From: Raphanus sativus
Lineage: Eukaryota; Streptophyta; Magnoliopsida; Brassicales; Brassicaceae
Reading direction: 5' to 3'
NCBI RefSeq assembly: GCF_000801105.2
Contig: NC_079517.1
Span: 2,542,001 to 2,606,000, forward strand
DNA: 64,000 nucleotides
Part shown: positions 25,028-37,446 of the stretch, in pieces
Layout of the letters: the number at the start of each line of letters is the position of its first letter
Position numbering within the stretch: the stretch's first letter is position 1
Translations under genes and position numbers: made by a program
Notes under the pieces: generated by a model
Database searches by the model: none
What the model was told of the DNA's origin: nothing
The model's input: only the letters and a program-made list of their open reading frames with translations

Positions 25028-27818
25028 TCATCTAGGACCAGAGAGCTCCATAGCTTGCGCAAGTAAAGTAGAGTCATCAGTAAGATCAGAGTATCTATCC
25101 GAAGATGACGACACCAACTCATTCACCCTACTGTTTCCACATTTCGAAACACTGCTCTCTGATCTCCCTTGAGAAGCTTCCCATCTCTCCGCAAGCCCGT
25201 CTCCTTCCAGCATCCTAACAACCTCAGACATCTTCGGTCTATGTCCAGGCAAATACTGCGTGCACAACAAAGCCACTCTCACCATCTCCTCCAACTCGAT
25301 CTCATCGTAGCTCTTCTTATTCTCCTCCTTCATCAGCTCTTTATCCACAAGCACCTCGAGTTTCTTCTCCTGGTGTATCTTCTTAACCCACTCGAGCATC
25401 GCTCCCTTCTGGTTAGCCGCTTTGCCAAACTCGAGCGCTCTCTGTCCCGTCACAAGCTCTAGGAGAAGAATCCCGAACCCGAAAACATCGGTTTTCTCAG
25501 AGGACTGACCTGTAGAGAGATACTCAGGAGCTATGTGACCTACCGTGCCTCTCACGGCAGTCGTGACGTGAGAGTCTTGGTGATCCAAAAGTTTAGCCAA
25601 ACCGAAGTCACCAACCACGGCTTCGCAGTCGTCATCAAGAAGTATATTCGCTGCTTTGACGTCACGGTGGATGATCTTGGGATCACACTGCTCGTGGAGA
25701 TACACGAGCCCTCTCGCGGCTCCTATGGCTATCTTCTTCCTGATGCTCCAGTCAAGAACCGGTTTGGCTTTCATCCTGGAAGCTACGCTTCCGTTGGACA
25801 TGTAAGGGTAGACCAGAAGCTTCTCGGCTTGGGTGATGCAGAAACCGTAGAGTCTCAGGAGGTTTCTGTGAACGGCTAAACTGATCATCTCGACTTCTGT
25901 CTGAAACTGAATCTCTCCTCCTAACGCATTACCGTCTTTGAGTCTTTTCACCGCGACCACGGTGCTGTCAGCGAGTGTGCCTTTGTATACGTTCCCGTAG
26001 CCTCCTTTCCCCAAGAGGTTATTGCTGCTGAAGTTGTTAGTAGCGATCTGAAGCTCCCTGAAACCGAATCTCCTCAGGTTTCCTAGTGAGACTTCTTCAT
26101 GATGATGATGATGCCCATCTGATGAAGAGATTTGTTACAAATGAATCTTTCTATTGTATGCAAGTAAGAAACAGAAGGAAAGATCTCAAACCTTTGACAT
26201 CAAAGAAGGTGTTTTGGTTATGTCTTTGTCTCCACCAGAGAAACAAACCAACAACAATGAAGATCAATGATACAATCCCAACGCTGGATCCAACGGCTAT
26301 TGCCATTTTGTGATTCTTTGATCTACGGACGTATAAAGGAGCTTTCAAAAACAAGGAAAGGAGCTGTTAGTTAGGTATGATCATTACCAAGATTGAAGTG
26401 TTTACAAGTAGTTTTGCTAGTTACCTCCAGTTTCATTCAAGTTCATGGACATTGGTATCAATGTAGTTCCATTGCAGTCTGGTTCCTTGCCAGTGGGACA
26501 GATCAGCGGGTTCCCAACGATGCTGTAATCAGAAAGGGAAACAGTTATAGTTGACCAAAGGCTAATTATAGAAAGAGTGAGAGATTTTGAGAAAGAATGA
26601 ATATCACCTAAAGGTCTTTGCAGCAAACCTTGGGACTGGACTACAAAGATTGTTGTATGATAAATCTCTGGGAAAATAAAGACCCAACATTACATTACAT
26701 ATGAACTGGTTAATGTGAACTGAATGATGAATTTTAGCTTACAGTAAGGCAAGTTGAGTCATGTTGGATAGTGACAGAGGAATTACTCCAGAGAGTGAAT
26801 TGTTGTTAAGCCTCCTGATGTTACACATACAACATACTTATATAGTTATATATCAAGATCACAAACTAAGAGATCTTTTAAACAACTTTAGTTCTTTTTT
26901 TTTTTGAAAGAATTTTAAATTTATTCATCCCAAAAAAACGTTTGTACAGTGGAAACTGCTATACTTCAAAAAAAAAAAACAACTTTAGTTCTAGTCTTAC
27001 AGGTATTGCAAGCTTCGTAGATAGCCTAGTGAAAGAGGAATTTCGCCACGGAAGAAGTTATCAGAGAGATCAAGAGTCTCAAGCCTTGTTAGCCGACCAA
27101 TCTCAAAAGGAATTTTTCCTGTTATGTTGTTGTTCTGCAACAGCCTGCAAGAGAGAGAGAAAAACTCATCAAAAACATACACAAACACACACAGAAAAAA
27201 TAATCAAAATGATTTTTAAGTAAAACAGTGATTATTAGTACTCACACAATCCGAAGATTTGTTAAGTTGGTAATGCTTGGAGATAGTGTACCAGATAAGT
27301 TCTGACTAGGTGTGCCCCTGTAATAAAATTAGAGCATTTCTTTGTCAAAAGTTGACTTAAATTTTTTCTTAGTCATGTTATATAATATAAATGAATGAAT
27401 TGATGTAAAATGTGAAACTTACAAGCCAATGACAAAGTTTTCTGAAGAACAAGTGACCATTGTCCAGCTACAAGGATCAACAGCATCTCTATCCCAGTTA
27501 TCAAGAACACCATGAGGATCATGTAATGACGCCTTTATGTCCATCAAAGCTTGCACTAAAGAAAATATCCAATTCCCACATTAGTTTGGATCAAGAACCA
27601 CACATGTAAGAACATTTAAAAATAAAAAAAATAAACTAGAAAGCTGGAGCTTTGATTGCTAAGGAGTGAGACTGAAAATTTAAACTTTATGATGACTTAC
27701 CTTCAAAGTTAACTCCTTTAGAAGAAAGTAAACCGCTTACAGAGCAGAGAAGGCAGAGAAAACCAAAGAAATAAACTATAGATCTTCTCATCATCATCAT
27801 AACTATAGTACTCTCCAT
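25028..27818 (-). CDS. NIK1: NSP-interacting kinase 1, LRR receptor-like kinase
   Basis: The start at 27818 gives a signal peptide ([20 protein letters not shown]...VSG). Exon 2 (from about 27556) carries the N-cap and paired cysteines ([16 protein letters not shown]). Short exons each add a leucine-rich repeat ([54 protein letters not shown]). A proline-rich segment and the helix [20 protein letters not shown] cross the membrane. The last exon is a Ser/Thr kinase: glycine loop [11 protein letters not shown], lysine in [20 protein letters not shown], and activation loop [17 protein letters not shown] with the threonines whose phosphorylation controls NIK1. The kinase belongs to the LRR-II/SERK group. 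NIK1 limits translation and antiviral responses to begomoviruses, whose NSP binds it, and dampens immune signalling. The match to At5g16000 is close and the reading frame intact. Confidence 0.95.
26896..26977 (-). mobile_element. 82-bp retroposon tail inserted in a NIK1 intron
   Basis: The insert is bounded by 15-bp copies of AACAACTTTAGTTCT (26881-26895 and 26978-26992). It starts with a T-run and ends with an A-run. Read on the minus strand it ends GGGATGAATAAATTTAAAAT...TTTC plus poly(A), like a LINE 3' end that was heavily truncated at its 5' side. It lies in an intron between two LRR exons and does not touch coding sequence. Confidence 0.8.
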
Positions 27819-28564
27819 TGCTGAAACAGAGAGAATGAGAAGAAAACAAGATGTACTCAGTTTCCAGATAATTTGATATTTGATGGAGATATAGAGAGAG
27901 TGAGATAGACTGGAAGAATCAAAAACCAAATTTTTATAAGTATTATTTTTGAGGTTAAATTATAAACATTTCACCATCAAGAAAAACTGCTTTATATGGC
28001 AGAGGAACCCACTTCACCAAAAGCATGATCTTTATTTTTAAAGAATTAATTTTTTCATGTGTCAGAAATGAATTTAAAAATGGGAAATAAATATCAGATT
28101 CATTGGTAGTCTAAAGCGAAGTTCATCGCATATTTAGCAAAAAAAAAAAAAAAGTTCATCGCATGCTTGTCGATAAAGCTTTTGTGTGTGGGGAGACCGT
28201 TAAAAAGTAATAACTCAAATTAAAAAAATGTAAAAAATAAAATATATTTACCCATATTCTTGTAAAGGACAAGATTAGTCAGTAGAGCAAGTTGTATTTC
28301 AAAAATTCAAAAGGGTAAAACCGGAAATCAAGAAAACTGTTCTTTTGCTAGCTGCCACTCTGTCATTTTTTTGTCTGTGGTTTCTTGTTTTTTTTTGTGT
28401 GCACAAGGTTTCTTTTTTAAAATATATATTTTCACATTTGTTTTCTTTCTCGAGTCATTTCACTCATATTTACAGATACATAAAATGTTTGTATGCAGTG
28501 TGTATAATTTTGATGAAAATAAGTTACTGGTTTTCAAAGGATGATTAAAGCGGAAATATTTTTA
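27819..28564. other. NIK1 promoter region
   Basis: It must hold the NIK1 5' UTR and promoter, read leftwards. Apart from a small retroposition scar (28119-28164), I see no gene or repeat. Confidence 0.5.
28119..28164 (+). mobile_element. Micro-retroposition scar
   Basis: AAGTTCATCGCAT occurs at 28119-28131 and again at 28152-28164, around a 20-bp insert (ATTTAGC plus poly(A)). This looks like a retroposon tail with almost all of the body missing. Confidence 0.65.
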
Positions 28565-29312
28565 GAGAAATACTTGGGTTCATCCCTAGAGTGAACCTTT
28601 AGGTTCACCCAACCAATAAGATTTCGTTATTTCATATTCAATATCTTTTAAAAAAGGAAACAAAATATTGTCAAGTTTTATTATATTTTTAAAATAAAAA
28701 ATAAATATAAAATAATAGTAATCGTAAAAAAGATTTTAAATTTAAAATACCGTCACCAAAACACTAAACCTAAATAAAACTAAATAATACCTAAAGATTT
28801 TATATTACCCAACCAACTCTAAACCCTAAATCATAAATCCTAAATTCATGGTAAACCCTTGGATAAATCCTAAATTTTTGGATTTTAAAAAAAAAAAATT
28901 TTTTAACACAATCAGCAAAATACTAAACCCTAAACCCCAAAAATACTAAACTCTAAACTCTTGGGTAAATCATAAACCCTTGGATAAATCTTAAACCATA
29001 GGATTTAGAATTTATCCAACCATTTTGGATTTACCAAGGATTTAGAATTTATCCAAGGGTTTAGGGTTTATCCAAGGGTTTAGGATTTAGGGTTTAAGGT
29101 TTAGTGTTTGGCTGACGGTATTAAAAATATATTTTTCTAAAATATATTTTTGTTTGCAATTAATATTAATTTTTGTTTTTTAGTTTAAAATATTAATATA
29201 ATTTGACAATATTTTATTTCCTTTTTTAAAAGATATTGAATATAAAATAACAAAATTCTATTGGTTGGGTGAACCTAAAGTTTCATTCTAGGGGTGAACC
29301 TAAGAATTTCTC
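28565..29312. mobile_element. Foldback MITE of Mutator type with 9-bp target duplication
   Basis: The 748-bp element has long inverted ends: GAGAAATACTTGGGTTCATC on the left pairs with the reverse complement of the right end, GAGAAATTCTTAGGTTCACC. The pairing continues through AGGTTCACCCAACCAATA and ATTCAATATCTTTTAAAAAA towards the middle. Identical 9-bp repeats ATATTTTTA flank it (28556-28564 and 29313-29321). Long inverted repeats with a 9-bp duplication indicate a MULE-derived MITE. The centre contains many AAACCCTAAA-like motifs in both orientations. No ORF. Confidence 0.85.
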
Positions 29313-32300
29313 ATATTTTTATGTTCACACTATAAAACAGAATAAACATTTATGATTGGTTGCTTGGTAGATAGGCAATCCAACATTACATCGCTTTGCC
29401 ATGCATAGCTAGACCTAAACATCTTTTATCCTTCAGTACAAGTATGTTTACATGTGATAACTTAAGGTAAATATGTGTTTTGAGAATGTGAGAACTTCGA
29501 TGACAAGATTACATGGGAAAAAAACTACGCTCAAGAAACTTGTATACTTATTGATTTTGTTACCCACTCGAATTTTCAGCATCTTAGTCATATCGATGTG
29601 TGGAAATACGAAGATAATTAAATATCGAAATATAATCATCGCCAATAGATTTCTATATAAATCTGTAGAATAGAATGTGTGGTGGTTAATTGTGTAGAGT
29701 ATTTTGCTTTCTATACAAATTCGATGATTCTCAGTCCTTGGCGGGGTTTTCTTTTATTTGTGCGGAATACTTTGGCTCTTTGCATGGAAAGGGAATAGAT
29801 TCGATAAATCCTACAAAGAGCTAACGATCATCATTTAAATTTCATATAAGAAAGTGATGGTCAGAATTTTTAAAAATACAATTTTTTTCCTTAACATTCA
29901 AAACACAAAATTCTTAAAAGTCTTTAACCCACTTTTCATTTTACTATATTTACTATAAGCTTTTTGATATAATGTACTAATAGATGTATACATGTGTATG
30001 TATATATAGATTTTATATATAATTAGATAATAGGATAACCCACAATCCAAGTACAAGACACTAAAATTTTAACCTTACCATTTGTCCAAACTGATTGTCC
30101 TTATCACTAGGTTTTGTACATATGTGAGTTGGCACTAATACCGTGACAAGCATTTGCATTTGTTGAGTGTATATACTATATATGTAACAACATGATTTGC
30201 TTTAGTCTTTTAGGTTAAATTTATTACTATTATTATATATGTAACAACGTGATCTCATGTCAATAATCACGTACACAATATATGTTTTATTCCAGTTCTG
30301 ATCAACAAAAAAAAAACAATGTTGTTTAAGTAGTGAAGTTGCCTCTAATTCTTATATAACTATATAATGTGTAGCAAAATTCAAATGGTTTTTGTAGCGT
30401 TCTACCTATTCAAATATATCCACATTTGTACATCATGTTTATATTCATCGATGCGTAAACCAAAAACAAACAAACAAGAAAATATTCATTTTTTGTTCAA
30501 GAATTACTTTCCCAAGCGTCATTCTCTAGTCAAGTTTTGATAGTTTGGTCCACGTGACACGGTTTCTTAAAACTCGATTAATGAGAAACAATCATTTATA
30601 TTTAGTGCTTTTCTCGACGATTTGACATTTGATGGAAAATGGGTTCTGTGGATTTCAGAGGAAACAAAATAAAAATCATAAATACTGTAATAAGAATATA
30701 AAGATCACAAAACATGTCATGGCATGTTGTGCAGAATGCAGATAGAGAAAGATGGTTCCAAACTTGAGTCCTATGCCTGAGGACTGAGGTGGTGGAGCTA
30801 AACTGCCTCAACTTCAATAATGTTAGAGGAATAGTATTTGATGACATTATATTATATCATTGGCCTCGTCTTATTTGAATTCACAAATTACTCTTTTGTT
30901 GTGATTCATACTACAAGTTCATATACTGCGAATTTGATACAAGTTTTGTGGTCGCAAAATAGAGATAAATACGATAAAAGATATACACAACTGCTCATCA
31001 TATCCTTTTCTACCATCCGTCTAAGAAAGAGGATATGATGTGAATGCTAAGAAATCGGAGTTAATCATGCTCTAAGCCTGATCTTTAAGTGATCTAACAA
31101 TTCGTGTATGACTGTTCAAACTATTCCTACGATTTACAGCCATTACATGGCATACGTATGACAATGAATATACTTCACACCCAATTGTCTCAAGTCTTTG
31201 TTTTTACTCATTTCAAGTTTTGTATTTGTCTTTTAGGTCACCTAATTGTCATCAAGTTCCACAAAAATCACTTTTTTTTTGACAAAGAAAATCACATTTT
31301 AATTATTAGCAGTGTTTAAACTTGATCTAAGCTTTATTACGTACTTGTTTTCATACATTGAATGTTATGGAAAAACATGGGTGAATAATTAAAACTGTCA
31401 ATGACAAACATAAACAGAAAAATATCCAAAATTACGTATTAACGTTAATAAGAAACACAAAGACATTTTTGTAATTGCAGAAAATTTAACATTCTGTACT
31501 CGTTGAGTAGTGTTGCGAACTGTATAGTTAAGAAGATGCTGACACAGACTCTTACAACGTAATGCTGAAAAGTATTTTAGTGGATGATTTTTAGCTTCTG
31601 TTTTTCGAATACTATAGTTCCCAAGAATCTCCTCAGCACAAGTTAATCAACATATTGGCATACAATTCAACTACATCAACCGAAAAAATCGTGATGGAAT
31701 CCAAAGCTTTCGTGTAAAGTACATTTTTCAACAAGGAGGTATAGCGAAGATCCGGCTCCATCAATATGGCTAGTTAACTATAACTCATCTACTTTCAATC
31801 AGAGTTACAAGGAAAACGGTTGAAGAGCTAGCATCCATGCTGTTTTGCCATATCTTTTTAAAGTTCACTTTGCTTTTTCTTTCTTAAGAAAACTTATATT
31901 CAAGAATCAAGCAGCATTTGACATAATTGTGATTTTTAAGAATTAATAAAACATAATTTTAAAACAGATGAAGTGGACTGTTCACTGCGAGTCATCAAGT
32001 AGATAATAACAAACAAGTTATGATCATATTGTTTCTTAGAAGTAGAACCCATGAAATCATGAAAAGTTGAAATTAATTTTGAGTTTCTTTTGGATAAATT
32101 TATCAATAATTGTATTTTGCATGGATTATTGGAATAGAATGATTAAATAACCATGTCTTGTCGGTCCATGAAAGTGCCCCGTCGAAGCAGCTTGCCATCA
32201 TTTCCCGTAGATATGTGATTGTTACATCAAATCATGACATTCTTACTTAGCTTTAGCGGGTTGGTTATTAAAAAAGAAAATACAATTGCTCAAAAAGTTG

Positions 32301-32498
32301 TGGCATCCAAGACGATGATACTGGTTCGTATAAATGTAGCTGGTGCTATGAATTGAAAAACTATAAATCATCACAAAGTTTAGTATATCTGACATTTGAA
32401 ATTTAAATGATGAATTAAATACTATGGAAAGTTGTTGTATCATTTAGTGTTAAAGATTTTTTTAAATTATAACGGTCTAGCAGTTGATTAGTAATATT

Positions 32499-32549
32499 GC
32501 TTTTTTCATTTGTTTTTTTTTTTTTTGTAACTGGCTTTTTTCATTTGTT
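32499..32549 (-). mobile_element. Micro-retroposition scar
   Basis: The 16-bp repeat GCTTTTTTCATTTGTT stands at 32499-32514 and 32534-32549. The 19-bp insert is 12 T followed by GTAACTG, which on the minus strand reads CAGTTAC plus poly(A). Confidence 0.7.
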
Positions 32550-33088
32550 GCTCGTTAAGAAACGCATGATTATTGTTTTGACTTCTTGGATCTTTCAGAC
32601 ATCTCAATTTGTCTTGAACAATTTAATCATATGTTCAATGCGTTCGGGATTCACCTAACATACCAAACGCTATGCTTATTCAAATCTATTGGGTTTGGTA
32701 TAAACAAAACGTAAACATCTCCTTTATTTTATCACTCATAGGCTCATAGCCAACTATAATAGCCATAAAATTTTAGCAAATATTTCAATTGAAAACAAAC
32801 AAGTTCATAATGATGGAACCCATCTGAAGTCACTTCTCATTAAAAATCAGCTGTCTTGAGTCATCAATAAAATTATATGAAATCAGATGCTTTGTCCGGA
32901 ATTCCGGATACTTGAGACTCACTCTCTCCAATATCCTAAAATGTTAAAAAGCTGGAAAGATAAGTTATTTCAAACTCTAGAAACTAGCTTGTCTGACGTA
33001 AACAATTTTATTTTGTTCAGTAAATTTCACATTCCAAAGGAAATATAAATGAAAATATTTTTCATTCAAAATAATATTTTCCATGAAT

Positions 33089-33132
33089 ATGCATATTTTA
33101 ATTTTTTGACCAAAAAATGCATATTTTAATTT
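33089..33132 (+). mobile_element. Micro-retroposition scar
   Basis: The 16-bp repeat ATGCATATTTTAATTT stands at 33089-33104 and 33117-33132, around the 12-bp insert TTTGACCAAAAA. Confidence 0.65.
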
Positions 33133-34250
33133 ATACTATTAACATATTAAGAATTTACAACAGTTTACCTAGCTGAAATAAAATGGTAACTTTTGTCTCA
33201 ATGTGACAACGCAGAATAACATAATAATAAAAGTTTACAACCACCATGATACATGTCTCAGTAGTTCTGACTTTTGTCTCAATGTTGATAGCAAAGTTTT
33301 TGTGTTAACTCCATTTGTATTTTTGAAGATTATTCTTATCAAGTTAATAAAATTATGCATGAATCTTGGGATCATCGCTAATGTGAAGCTTATTAAAAAA
33401 AATACTGTAATAATTAAATTGATACAAAGGCAAATATTTGATTTTAAATATCCGGTCCCAAGCGTGCTCAGTGTATTTGTGCAAAAGTTTAGTGTTGCAT
33501 AGACAATTGATATTATTTTTTTACATATTCTTTTTCCTTTTTAGCTTTCCCCGGGAAAGTGATAGAAACTTTGTCTCCTCGTTGAAATGTGAAACCTGCT
33601 TTAACCTTCTCCTTCTTTCTCATATCTTTCTTCTAACGTGAAAAAGCATGTTAGGCTTTGCTTCAAAACTCAGGAACCCGCCGTATGGATCCAAAGGTTT
33701 GGCAACGGTCCCCCTCCCCCTCCTTTGCTAAATAGCAAGTTAGCAAACTCATCATACAGGAATGATGACACATCCCTCTCGTTCTTTCTTTCTTCCACTC
33801 TTTTTGTCTCATTGCTTGTATGAACATCCATTAATCCTTTGTCTTTTTATGTTGCTACATCGCTCTCTCGCCGATCTGTTCCTCCTCGTTCAGTCCTTTT
33901 ACTTCTCCACACTCTTCTGCAGAAAAATTCAAAAAAACTTTGCAGAGATGATGCTCCTTTAACAACGAGAATGGAAACGGTACAAGTTTTGAAACATTTG
34001 CATTTATATATCAGAGATTGTGATATATCTACACAACTACAAGAACAAAAGAATATTGAATATAGAACCGCGACAAAGACCAGCACTACGATTGGTTAAG
34101 TGGTTGTGGTCCTGTTACAAGTAGTATTATCAATAATCAGAAAGCAACAAAGACATAGAAACCAACACTCTTATGTTTGGTATCTAAATCTCTCAGGCCC
34201 ATATACAAAATGCTTGATGGCTTCTTTTGGGCTTGGCCACAGGGGAACCA

Positions 34251-34292
34251 AGACTAGCTATCTTTTTTTTTTGACATCTAGACTAGCTATCT
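34251..34292 (-). mobile_element. Micro-retroposition scar
   Basis: The 13-bp repeat AGACTAGCTATCT stands at 34251-34263 and 34280-34292. The 16-bp insert is a T-run plus GACATCT, that is AGATGTC plus poly(A) on the minus strand. Confidence 0.7.
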
Positions 34293-34664
34293 AAACAAAT
34301 ATATCATCATTAAAAAGACCTTCCATTTTGATACCACAATCACTTGTCACTGTTAGAAACCAAAGTATCTGATGATCTGATCCATAGGCAACACTGGTGC
34401 AGAGAAAAAAACTTTAAAATGAAAGTACTACAATTACAGACAGATCTTGTTACTAATGATCAGAACAACCATGGTAGAGAGAAGAAGATAAAAATTTGAA
34501 TAATAAAAGAAACCAGAGTATCTTGTAATTATTTTGCCAGTACACCAGGTTGATGAAGACACTAAACCGGCGAATGGGTGATACATGTAAACAAAAGGGA
34601 ACCGGAGAAAAATTCTGGCCAATACAAAAAAAGAACATGGAAGGAATGTAAACTAAAACTGGAG

Positions 34665-36653
34665 CTAAGAAGAAGCAGCCAAGGGTTCCTCTGCAGCAGA
34701 CTCACTAGGTTTCATGGAGTAGAAGAGTTCAAGAACATCTGGATCGTTACGGATATAGTCTGGGCACAGAGAGAGTAGATCATGTGCCTCACTATGCCTT
34801 GCAGACTTCATCATAGTTTCGAATACACGCGTCACCACTGAGATAGATGGAAAATGATATGAGGTTACAGCCTTCAGAAAACTGTAAGCTTCGGAGCTTT
34901 TTCCAGTTTTCGAGAAGTAGAACATGAAAGGGTCAACGAAAGGAGGGAATCCATGATCTTTCATCATTGGTAAGAGACTCAAAGCTTCTTCAAACCCTCC
35001 CTCTATAGCAACCTTCTTCGTCAGCAGATTCCTCACCAAACACTTGTACGTGCTGTGACGAGGTTTGAGCTGATTCTGCTTTACATGTGCGCACAAAAGC
35101 TTGCACGCATCTCTTACCTGATTCTTGTTGCAGTAAGCATGAACCAGCTCCTCAAACGCATAATCAGCATTTGATGACACTACTCCCTCTTTACCAACCA
35201 TTCTCTCGAAACTCGCTGAAGCTTTCTTAAGATCCCCAGAATCACAGTACCCTACAACAAGAGAAGCCATTGCCTTATCATCTAGTTTCTTCCCGGATTC
35301 TTCCATAAAGTCTACAAGCTCATCCCCTTCGTCTTTCTTTCCCTTACGACCAATCCCTGATGCAATCACGCTCTGCAGATCACTGCTTGGGAGATATCCT
35401 CCTTTCTTCATCGCTTTCAACACCTCATTGCTCTCAGCAACCCTATCAGCGCTTGTCAGAGACTTCAACACAGACTTCATCAAACCATCCGTCAAAACGT
35501 TGTTATCGTTTTTGGTATAAGCTTCCACAGCTCTCTTAAACAACTCCACATCCATAACCTCGGCAGTGACAATTCTCTTGAGCAACAAAGACAAGCAGTG
35601 AGAGGAGGGTCTGTTACTATCAGTACTACTCTCCAATGCAACCTCGAACAAGTCAACAGCTTCCTTTACCAACTTACTCTGCCAAAACCTCTTCGAAACC
35701 GTAACATAAGTCTCCATCTCCACATCGTAACCAGCGCTCCTCATCTCTCCGACAACGTTCTGAAACCTATCCAAAAACTTCTCTTTCCCCAAAACCCTAG
35801 CCACAGCGTTATACGTCTTCTCATCATGCTTAAACAGACCAGACTCATCAACCCACCTGAAGAACAACAAAGCCTTCCTCGGCTCCTCATCAAGACTCTC
35901 CAAGATCATCTTAACCAAACCACTCCCAAACTCAACGTTCAAATCCTTTATCCGCTTCTCCACGTCATCACTCCACTCTCCGTTCTCCACGACCTTACAC
36001 ACCCTGACGCAGACGCTCTCGGGAGAACCATCCAACGGATCCAAAGGGAAAAGCTTTCTCAGCCTAACGTAATCACTCAAAAGCCCATCTTTCTGAAACT
36101 TGTCACCGACTTTATCTCTGACGTTAGCGGACAAGCCGTGACCTTTCCTGTTCATGGAGCTAACCAACCCCCAAAACTCGTCGACGAGCCCGTTCCCGCC
36201 GAGGATACGAAGCATCATGTTGTAGCTTTTCGAGGTGAGATGATTCTCCTCTTTGACCCACTTGAAGAACCTTTTAGCGACATCGGGGTTCGACTCGAGC
36301 TTTCTCAGGACTTTTAAAGCTAGATCTTGGGTGAGCGCGATGTAGCTAGACTCCAGCTCTCTCTTGATCTCGTCTTCGCTGGTTAGTCTGGTGAAGATGT
36401 CGATCACGGTCGCTTCGGAAGCGGACTTCTCTTTAACCGCAGGCTCGGAGGAGGAGGAGAAGCTTCGAGGAGTCGTGATTGGGGACCGTAAGCGAGAAAG
36501 ATCTCGGCTTTGTTGCGGCGGAGATCCGGGTCTGGAACGTGTGTGGAGGAGAGAGGAGATGGATCTGGTCGAAATGGAGGTTACCTGATAGTGAGAAGAA
36601 GGAGACCCACGGTGGATTCTGAGAAGCATCAATCGCCATTGCTGATATCTCAT
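34665..36653 (-). CDS. Pentatricopeptide-repeat (PPR) protein, probably mitochondrial
   Basis: One uninterrupted exon encodes 662 residues, typical of intronless plant PPR genes. The N terminus (MRYQQWRLMLLRIHRGSPSS, then many Arg and Ser with no acidic residues for about 70 positions) is a good organelle transit peptide. Helical repeats of about 35 residues follow, for example RFFKWVKEENHLTSKSYNMM, KTYNAVARVLGKEKFLDRF and HSTYKCLVRNLL. I see no E, DYW or SMR domain, so it is a P-class protein. P-class PPRs bind organellar RNA and act in splicing, stability or translation; this target is unknown. The position next to KIN2 fits At5g15980. The alanine- and glutamate-rich end (PSESAAEEPLAASS) looks intact. 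Confidence 0.9.
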   Translation of the reverse strand: MRYQQWRLMLLRIHRGSPSSHYQVTSISTRSISSLLHTRSRPGSPPQQSRDLSRLRSPITTPRSFSSSSEPAVKEKSASEATVIDIFTRLTSEDEIKRELESSYIALTQDLALKVLRKLESNPDVAKRFFKWVKEENHLTSKSYNMMLRILGGNGLVDEFWGLVSSMNRKGHGLSANVRDKVGDKFQKDGLLSDYVRLRKLFPLDPLDGSPESVCVRVCKVVENGEWSDDVEKRIKDLNVEFGSGLVKMILESLDEEPRKALLFFRWVDESGLFKHDEKTYNAVARVLGKEKFLDRFQNVVGEMRSAGYDVEMETYVTVSKRFWQSKLVKEAVDLFEVALESSTDSNRPSSHCLSLLLKRIVTAEVMDVELFKRAVEAYTKNDNNVLTDGLMKSVLKSLTSADRVAESNEVLKAMKKGGYLPSSDLQSVIASGIGRKGKKDEGDELVDFMEESGKKLDDKAMASLVVGYCDSGDLKKASASFERMVGKEGVVSSNADYAFEELVHAYCNKNQVRDACKLLCAHVKQNQLKPRHSTYKCLVRNLLTKKVAIEGGFEEALSLLPMMKDHGFPPFVDPFMFYFSKTGKSSEAYSFLKAVTSYHFPSISVVTRVFETMMKSARHSEAHDLLSLCPDYIRNDPDVLELFYSMKPSESAAEEPLAASS

Positions 36654-37446
36654 CTCTGATTTGATCTGTGGGATCGAAAGGTTGACACTTTTTTGGAGAG
36701 GAGTGAGACGGAGGAGGAGGAGGAGCGGTTGCGAAGCTCTGCGAAATGGTTTAGGGTTTTTGTGAGGATTTTTGATTTTCGAGGCAATGGAACATGGCTA
36801 GCTGAGAGAGAAGGTTCCATTTCGATGACGTAAAGGAAAATAACTTTAGGATAATTCGATTTTAGACCCTATATTCTTTGAGGTTACCAGTTTCGTGCCC
36901 TATAGTTTTTAATTAGATCAGTAGTTTGCTTCGGGCCTGATTGCCTATGTACTTTCCTTGTTTGGATTACCTAATGGTGGACCTTATTCAGTTTCTTTGG
37001 GCTTTTACCGAATATCAACATATTTTTTTATCAGTGAAATAAAATGTATCAAGTTTTCATTTTCTCGTCTTGGGTATTTTTAAGAATGTTTTCTTTGAAT
37101 CCAAGTACGCACGGTTTCTGTAACTTTGGTTATAATTTAATAATTTAACCAAAAATTAAAGGAGGGTGTATATAAGCATCAAGCGAATGAATAATAAGGA
37201 TAAGATATTGTTGGAACTTAAAATTATACATGTTTTCTATTAATGGGAAACAAAGTATTTAATTTAAGTACAAACCTAAGGGGAGAAACATTAATTCAAG
37301 TATTTAAAACACTAAACACAACAACAACAACAACAACAACTACTATGATGAAGATGAGAATCAATATGAACTCCCAATTTTATTTAAAACCACAACAATT
37401 GATTAGGAAGGGATATTAAATAGCTGCCAATTTTATTTTGAGTCCA
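36654..37446. other. Intergenic between PPR and KIN-like genes
   Basis: It holds the PPR 5' UTR and promoter and the 3' flank of the KIN-like gene, both on the minus strand. A short (ACA)n tract lies at about 37318-37340. No gene seen. Confidence 0.5.

Larger units (their letters stand above)
29313..34664. other. Gene-poor intergenic stretch
   Basis: More than 5 kb without a recognisable gene. Longer ORFs here (for example around 33200-34100) have no family features, and their codon content looks random. The stretch between about 33540 and 33960 is richer in C and T than its surroundings and could be a relic of a transcribed region. Four small retroposition scars lie in it. The 3' flank of the PPR gene is at its right end. 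Confidence 0.45.

Noticed and set aside
30602..30847. Minus-strand ORF with GTTTGGAACCATCTTTCTC, looked at as a possible microRNA precursor or small gene
   Set aside because: No matching star strand within 200 bp, no known microRNA family recognised, and no protein family features.
31264..31295. AAAATCAC repeated around a T-run, a candidate retroposition scar
   Set aside because: The repeat is only 8 bp in AT-rich DNA, so chance cannot be excluded.
33203..34294. Cluster of ORFs of 60-99 codons on both strands
   Set aside because: They overlap one another, show no family motifs and contain random-looking codons; a relic of a gene is possible but I cannot support one.
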